From Deltaproteobacteria bacterium (GTDB lineage: Bacteria; Bdellovibrionota; Bdellovibrionia; JABDDW01), in assembly GCA_013287405.1 (NCBI GenBank), contig JABDDW010000059.1:629-9622 (forward strand): a DNA stretch of 8,994 bases. The letters are read 5' to 3'. The notes below the pieces were generated by a model. The model saw only the letters and a list, made by a program, of their open reading frames with translations, was not told the DNA's origin and did no database searches. Below are positions 5,801 through 8,994 of this stretch, piece after piece. Numbering within the stretch: the first letter of the stretch is position 1; each line of letters starts with the position of its first letter. Both the position numbers and the translations under genes were made by a program.

Positions 5801-6814
5801 ATGCAAAACCAAGTGTCGACCCTGAATCGGGAAAATATAAGTCAGATTTCAATACTTCACAAAGAAGCTTTGCGCATCGCTGGGGAACTTAGGCGCAATG
5901 AGTATCTTATGATTGAAGTTTTACAAAAAATCGATCATCACAAGATTTATCGTTATATGGGATTTAAGAGCCTTTTTCAATATGCCGTCTATGGCTTAAA
6001 GCTTTCAGAAAACAGGGCCTATAACTTTATTCTCATTTCAAGAAAAGCTTCTAAGATTGACCGCTTTCAGCAAGCCCTTCGGGAAAGTGAAATCTCACTC
6101 TCCCAAGCCAGGCGCTTAAGTGCTGTTGTCACAAAGACTAATAGCGAAGAATGGATTAAAAAAGCTAAGACTTTGTCTCAACGTGGTTTAGAAAGGGCTG
6201 TTGCCAAAGAAAACCCGAAAACCCTAATTCAAGAGGGGACTCGTTTTATTTCTGAGAATATTTTGGAGTTAAAAGCAGCCCTTGGAGCTGATACTGAGAG
6301 ACTTGTTTCTAGAGTCCAAGACCTTTTAAGCCAAACCCTTGGCCGAGCTGCAAGCTGGGATGAAACCCTTAAAGCAATGGCCAAGCTTTATATTGAGCGA
6401 AAGGACCCCGTGGTGAAGGCCTCTCGGTGTTTACGTAAGAGTATAAAAGATCAAATCCAAGGAGAAGATAAGGAAAAGTCTTATGAGGGAACTTTATCTG
6501 TAGCTAAAGAGGATAGCCCTGACGAGACGAAGTCACAAAGTCAGGTCGCATCAAAAGACTTGGCACAACGCCAAGCTTTTTCTCGCACTCGCGCTGCCGC
6601 TCGCACGCCGGCTCCAGCTCAACTCAAACATCAGGTTAATCTTAGAGATAAAGGAAAGTGCCGGATTGAGGGCTGCGGAGACTCTCGTTGGACTGATATG
6701 CATCATCTGATCCCCGTTCACAAGGGAGGGCCGAACACTCTTGAGAACTTGATCACCCTATGCCGCTCTCATCACCAAATGGAACATACGCTAGAGGGAT
6801 CTATCGTAAAATAA
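5801..6814 (+). CDS. HNH endonuclease-domain protein with helical N-terminal region
   Basis: A 337-residue protein. Residues about 15-205 are helical and charged and include YRYMGFKSLFQYAVYGLKLS (50-69), which resembles the short HTH-like segment in DUF222-type and similar HNH proteins. A polar, low-complexity linker follows (about 215-275). The C-terminal HNH domain has Cys287 and Cys292 (CRIEGC), His301-His302 in MHHLIPVHKGG, Asn316, and Cys321 with His324-His325 in LCRSHH. The layout is that of a zinc-stabilised beta-beta-alpha metal nuclease with its catalytic His present, so an active DNA nuclease is plausible. Role is unknown; related genes are often multicopy and associated with mobile DNA. 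The ATG at 5801 fits the GGAGG site; an earlier ATG at 5783 overlaps that site and is rejected. Flanked by an IS30-like remnant and an inverted-repeat element. Confidence 0.82.
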   Translation: MQNQVSTLNRENISQISILHKEALRIAGELRRNEYLMIEVLQKIDHHKIYRYMGFKSLFQYAVYGLKLSENRAYNFILISRKASKIDRFQQALRESEISLSQARRLSAVVTKTNSEEWIKKAKTLSQRGLERAVAKENPKTLIQEGTRFISENILELKAALGADTERLVSRVQDLLSQTLGRAASWDETLKAMAKLYIERKDPVVKASRCLRKSIKDQIQGEDKEKSYEGTLSVAKEDSPDETKSQSQVASKDLAQRQAFSRTRAAARTPAPAQLKHQVNLRDKGKCRIEGCGDSRWTDMHHLIPVHKGGPNTLENLITLCRSHHQMEHTLEGSIVK

Positions 6815-6856
6815 ACAGTCCCCGTTCAAATCAAGAGAGTCTTAATAACTGCGATG

Positions 6857-6877
6857 TAATGCCGTTAAGTTAGTTCA
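6857..6877 (+). repeat. Left inverted repeat of the mini-element
   Basis: TAATGCCGTTAAGTTAGTTCA. Pairs with the complement of 7080-7101, which reads TAATGCCGTTAAG then TTTAGCTCA. The outer 13 bases are identical; inside there is one extra T and one C/T difference in the right copy. Confidence 0.65.
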
Positions 6878-7087
6878 GCGAAGATTTCTTTGACAGTTCT
6901 GTATAGTTTGCAAAAATGGTGGGGAAAAAGAAAAAAGACCGTGGTGACAGGAGTTTTAAAAGACCTTGTCGAACTTATACGCAAATCCATGGAAACCAGA
7001 AAACGCCACTCACGAAGTTACCGACGCGAGATCAAGTCCCCAGCAAGTCCCTTCCCATATAACAACACGAGGTGGAATGTGAGCTAA
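6869..7087 (+). pseudogene. Possible 3' remnant of a transposase gene
   Basis: An open frame that fills the mini-element from just inside the left repeat to a TAA inside the right repeat. Read from the TTG at 6890 it would encode 65 residues, strongly basic, with a helical middle (VLKDLVELIRKSMETRK) and a tail RRE-IKSPASPFPY. IS4-family transposases commonly end in a similar basic, Pro-containing tail close to the right repeat. There is no ribosome site at the TTG and no recognisable catalytic motif, so expression is doubtful. The identification rests on tail character and position only. Confidence 0.35.
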
Positions 7088-7101
7088 ACTTAACGGCATT
7101 A
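7080..7101 (-). repeat. Right inverted repeat of the mini-element
   Basis: Complement of the left repeat with a 13-base perfect outer core (TAATGCCGTTAAG on the minus strand). It contains the stop codon (7085-7087) of the internal open frame, a typical arrangement for compact insertion sequences. Confidence 0.65.
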
Positions 7102-7153
7102 TCTATAGTAAGTTGCTATTTAGTTGACGATGAGCCGTAGGTTGTCACTGACG

Positions 7154-7215
7154 CAATTCGAATACAATTCGAATACGAATTCGGAGCAATTCGGAGTCTA
7201 CGTGTGGAGTCTACG
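7154..7215. repeat. Cluster of short tandem, partly palindromic repeats
   Basis: CAATTCGAATA occurs twice in tandem (7154-7164, 7165-7175), followed by the variant units CGAATTCGGAG (7176-7186) and CAATTCGGAG (7187-7196). GGAGTCTACG then occurs twice (7193-7202, 7206-7215). The units contain the palindromes ATTCGAAT (twice) and CGAATTCG. The array sits between the mini-element and the 3' end of the redoxin gene. Slippage-generated repeats or a multi-site protein-binding array are both possible. The remaining bases of the roughly 400-base gap after the HNH gene (6815-6856, 7102-7153, 7216-7230) show nothing recognisable. Confidence 0.6.
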
Positions 7216-7230
7216 ACCTGGGATGCGACC

Positions 7231-7821
7231 CTAGTACTTAATCCCGCAGCCATAAGGCTGTGTTGAACTGATTGTTACGGGTTTGCCGGAAGTGGCTTCT
7301 TCTAAAGCAGCGTCCACATAATTCTTTGCCGTCTTGACATCTTCGGTATCAGGAGTGGTCTTGTCATCAATCGCGCCGGCATAAATAATTTTCCCTGCCT
7401 TATCGATAACAAACATATGGGGAGTTGTTTTTGCTTCATAGGTCTTTCCCATTTTGCCGTTGGGATCCAGTAACATTAGAGTTGGTAAAGCATGGGTTGT
7501 TTTCATTTCGGCGTTGGCATCTGATGCGGTTTCGTATCCTTGCTTACCAGCTGCCGACGAAACGACGGTGAGCCATGCCACATTTTTTTTCGTCCACTTT
7601 TTTTGGAGCGCCTGAATGTTGCCAGTGCCATAGTGTTTTTTTACAAACGGGCAGTCTTTGTTATGCCATTCGAGAACTACGTATTGTCCCTTAAATTCCT
7701 GGAGTGCATGATTTTTTCCATCACTAGCCATTACGGAAAAAGGTGGTGCCATATCTCCTACTTTTAATGCATAAGCCTTTGAAACTGATAAAAGAAAAAC
7801 TAGTAAAATAATTTTCTTCAT
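7231..7821 (-). CDS. Periplasmic thioredoxin-fold redoxin (peroxiredoxin-like)
   Basis: A 196-residue thiol-active protein of the AhpC/TSA-redoxin superfamily. Residues 1-18 are a signal peptide (MKKIILLVFLL..., AYA before Leu19). The fold is visible as VGDMAPPFSV (21-30), the FKGQYVVLEW strand (43-52), an active site at HNKDCPF with a single Cys57, an LPTLMLLDPNGK segment (112-123) and TTPHMFVID (132-140), in which Pro134 is the cis-proline. There is no CxxC; a second cysteine in the C-terminal PYGCGIKY (Cys192) could act as the resolving thiol. Peroxide reduction or thiol-disulfide exchange in the periplasm is inferred. The ATG has AAGGAG five bases upstream. It lies 68 bases after the DsbD-type gene on the same strand, a likely electron donor. 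Confidence 0.85.
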   Translation of the reverse strand: MKKIILLVFLLSVSKAYALKVGDMAPPFSVMASDGKNHALQEFKGQYVVLEWHNKDCPFVKKHYGTGNIQALQKKWTKKNVAWLTVVSSAAGKQGYETASDANAEMKTTHALPTLMLLDPNGKMGKTYEAKTTPHMFVIDKAGKIIYAGAIDDKTTPDTEDVKTAKNYVDAALEEATSGKPVTISSTQPYGCGIKY

Positions 7822-7849
7822 AACTTCTCCTTATTTTGAAAGCGCCAGG

Positions 7850-7897
7850 ACCTTATGGTAAGAAAGCCTACCAAAAGTAAGCTGGTACCTTATGGTA
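7850..7897. repeat. Two 11-bp direct repeats ACCTTATGGTA
   Basis: Identical copies at 7850-7860 and 7887-7897, 37 bases apart. Each is itself an ACC-TTAT-GGT inverted arrangement. TACCA at 7869-7873 between them can pair with TGGTA of either copy. They occupy the gap between the DsbD-type gene and the redoxin; the second copy includes the DsbD stop codon. Could be mRNA structure between the two cistrons or a binding site pair; no function is shown. Confidence 0.45.
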
Positions 7898-8994
7898 GAG
7901 CGTTAATGACTATTCCGGGTGTTATAACCTCAGGGAGCAAAACCGGATTCTTGCCCGGTTGAAAAATTGCGTAGGTCGGGACGCCACTTCTCCCAAGTTC
8001 CGCTAAAGCTTGGGTTATTTTTGGATCCTGAGATGTCCAGTCTGCTTTCAAAAGTACAATTTTGTGTTTCTTTAATTCCTCTTTAACCCGTGGAGAAGAA
8101 AAAACAACAAGCTCATTAACTTTGCACGAAATGCACCATGCGGCCGTAAAATCAACAAAAGAGGTTTTTCCCTCGGCTTTATAGCTTGAAATTTTTTCTG
8201 GTGAGAATTCTTCCCAAACAAGAGCATTCTTGGGGTTCTCATTCTTGGAGATAACAATGAAGAGAGCTAGTAAAACCAGGAGTAAAGCCAGGATTCTTGT
8301 TTTCTTAGAATAAGGCCAGCGATGTAAAAGCCATGCAGTGATTCCCACGAGAAATAAACTACCCATCACCATGACCAGATAGGGAGGAGGAGCTTGGACG
8401 GAAAGAACAGAAACAAGCCAAATCACGGTTGCGAAAATAAGAAAAGCCGTTATTTGCTTAAGAGTTTCCATCCAGGGACCAGGCTTGGGAAGAATTTTGC
8501 CCACTCTGGGGTTATAGGCCAAAAATACATACGGAGCGCTTAAACCTAAAGCCAAGGAGGTAAAAATCAAAAATGTGATAAGAGCGTTTTGGCTGAGGGC
8601 AAAGCCAATGGCCGAACCCATAAAGGGCGCTGTGCAAGGCGTAGCCACAACAGTAGCTAAGACTCCGGTAAAAAAATCACCGCCAAAGCCTTCCTTCTTT
8701 GTTAAGGAATGTCCGATCCCCATTAAAGACTCGCCTATCTGAAATACGCCGACGAGATTAAGTCCAAATAAAAACAGAATTATAGCTAATGAAGCAACAA
8801 AGGGTGGGGATTGAAGTTGAAAGCCCCAACCCAGGTGCTGCCCCCCGGCTTTGAGTGCAAGGAGAACCGCTACAAGAGTCCAAAAAGAGATTATAACTCC
8901 GAACATGTAGGCTCGTGCATGGGCTTTTATTTTCTCTCGTTCTTCATTGAGATTTTTTAGAAATCCAAAAACCTTCATAGAGAGAACGGGAAAA
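7890..8994 (-). CDS. DsbD-family thiol:disulfide interchange protein, 5' end cut by window
   Basis: Inner-membrane electron transporter with a C-terminal thioredoxin domain. The reading frame continues past the internal Met at 8978 to the window edge as FPVLS-MKVFGF, the conserved sequence after the first catalytic Cys of the DsbD membrane domain (normally MPCVFPVLS). The true start and first helix therefore lie outside. Visible residues, counted from the Met at 8978, include about seven membrane helices between 22 and 244, the second membrane cysteine in ATPCTAPFMG (Cys115), and a periplasmic thioredoxin domain from about 255 with WCISC (Cys282, Cys285) and cis-Pro334 in GVPTY. Any N-terminal periplasmic domain cannot be judged here. 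In this family electrons pass from cytoplasmic thioredoxin through the two membrane cysteines to the CxxC and then to periplasmic clients; the redoxin next door is a plausible one. Confidence 0.9.
   Translation of the reverse strand, partial: FPVLSMKVFGFLKNLNEEREKIKAHARAYMFGVIISFWTLVAVLLALKAGGQHLGWGFQLQSPPFVASLAIILFLFGLNLVGVFQIGESLMGIGHSLTKKEGFGGDFFTGVLATVVATPCTAPFMGSAIGFALSQNALITFLIFTSLALGLSAPYVFLAYNPRVGKILPKPGPWMETLKQITAFLIFATVIWLVSVLSVQAPPPYLVMVMGSLFLVGITAWLLHRWPYSKKTRILALLLVLLALFIVISKNENPKNALVWEEFSPEKISSYKAEGKTSFVDFTAAWCISCKVNELVVFSSPRVKEELKKHKIVLLKADWTSQDPKITQALAELGRSGVPTYAIFQPGKNPVLLPEVITPGIVINALP

Larger units (their letters stand above)
6857..7101. mobile_element. 245-bp mini-element with IS4-like inverted ends
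   Basis: Inverted repeats bound the segment: TAATGCCGTTAAG is identical for 13 bases at each end, and the match continues inward with one indel and one mismatch over about 21 bases. The leading TAATGCCG resembles the ends of IS4-group insertion sequences as remembered. The interior has no complete transposase. It contains an open frame (6869-7087, with a TTG at 6890) whose basic tail HSRSYRREIKSPASPFPY and stop codon inside the right repeat look like the 3' end of a transposase gene. The most likely reading is an internally deleted IS or MITE-like relic. No target duplication is visible at the borders, so it is old or rearranged. Family assignment is tentative. Confidence 0.55.

Noticed and set aside
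6846..7112. Target-site duplication around the inverted-repeat element
   Set aside because: The 10-12 bases flanking each end (ending GCGATG on the left, beginning TCTATAG on the right) do not match.
7154..7215. CRISPR array
   Set aside because: Units are 10-11 bp in direct tandem without unique spacers.
8976..8978. ATG at 8978 as the true start of the DsbD-type gene
   Set aside because: The frame stays open to the window edge and encodes FPVLS directly before it, a conserved internal sequence of the family.

Overview
The window is about 9 kb of moderately AT-rich bacterial DNA. The content is Gram-negative: a signal-peptide beta-barrel protein ending in Phe, a single-pass SPOR protein, a DsbD-type electron transporter and a periplasmic redoxin. 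The HNH protein with a helical N-terminal domain, the terse AGAGGG or AAGGGGG ribosome sites and the gene mix suggest a Bdellovibrionota or deltaproteobacteria-like genome. That assignment is a guess from gene style; no rRNA or other marker is present.

Layout. (1) 42-1274, plus strand: two exported proteins, a small outer-membrane barrel and a protein of 24-residue DxNxDG-type repeats. (2) 1406-3635, minus strand: a cell-envelope cluster read SPOR protein -> stand-alone mannose-6-phosphate-isomerase-type cupin -> mannose-1-phosphate guanylyltransferase. The last two overlap by 4 bp and together carry the two domains usually fused in bifunctional ManC/AlgA, but in reversed order. They point to GDP-mannose supply for surface polysaccharide. 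(3) 3782-4594, plus strand: a SuhB-type inositol monophosphatase, divergent from the SPOR gene and convergent with a small exported four-cysteine protein (4601-4984, minus).

(4) 5089-7215 looks like an accessory or mobile patch. It holds the N-terminal HTH part of an IS30-like transposase (minus), a complete HNH endonuclease-like gene (plus), a 245-bp element bounded by inverted repeats resembling IS4-type ends, and a cluster of short tandem palindromic repeats. The HNH leader carries an intrinsic-terminator hairpin directly in front of the ribosome site, and the sequence allows a competing pairing that would mask the Shine-Dalgarno. This is the most unusual regulatory structure in the window.

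(5) 7231-8994, minus strand: a DsbD-family transporter, cut by the right window edge and missing its first membrane helix, followed by a secreted redoxin. In the usual scheme DsbD carries electrons from cytoplasmic thioredoxin across the inner membrane, and the redoxin would be its periplasmic client.

No tRNA, rRNA, CRISPR array or replication origin was seen. Everything rests on reading the sequence; no searches were run.
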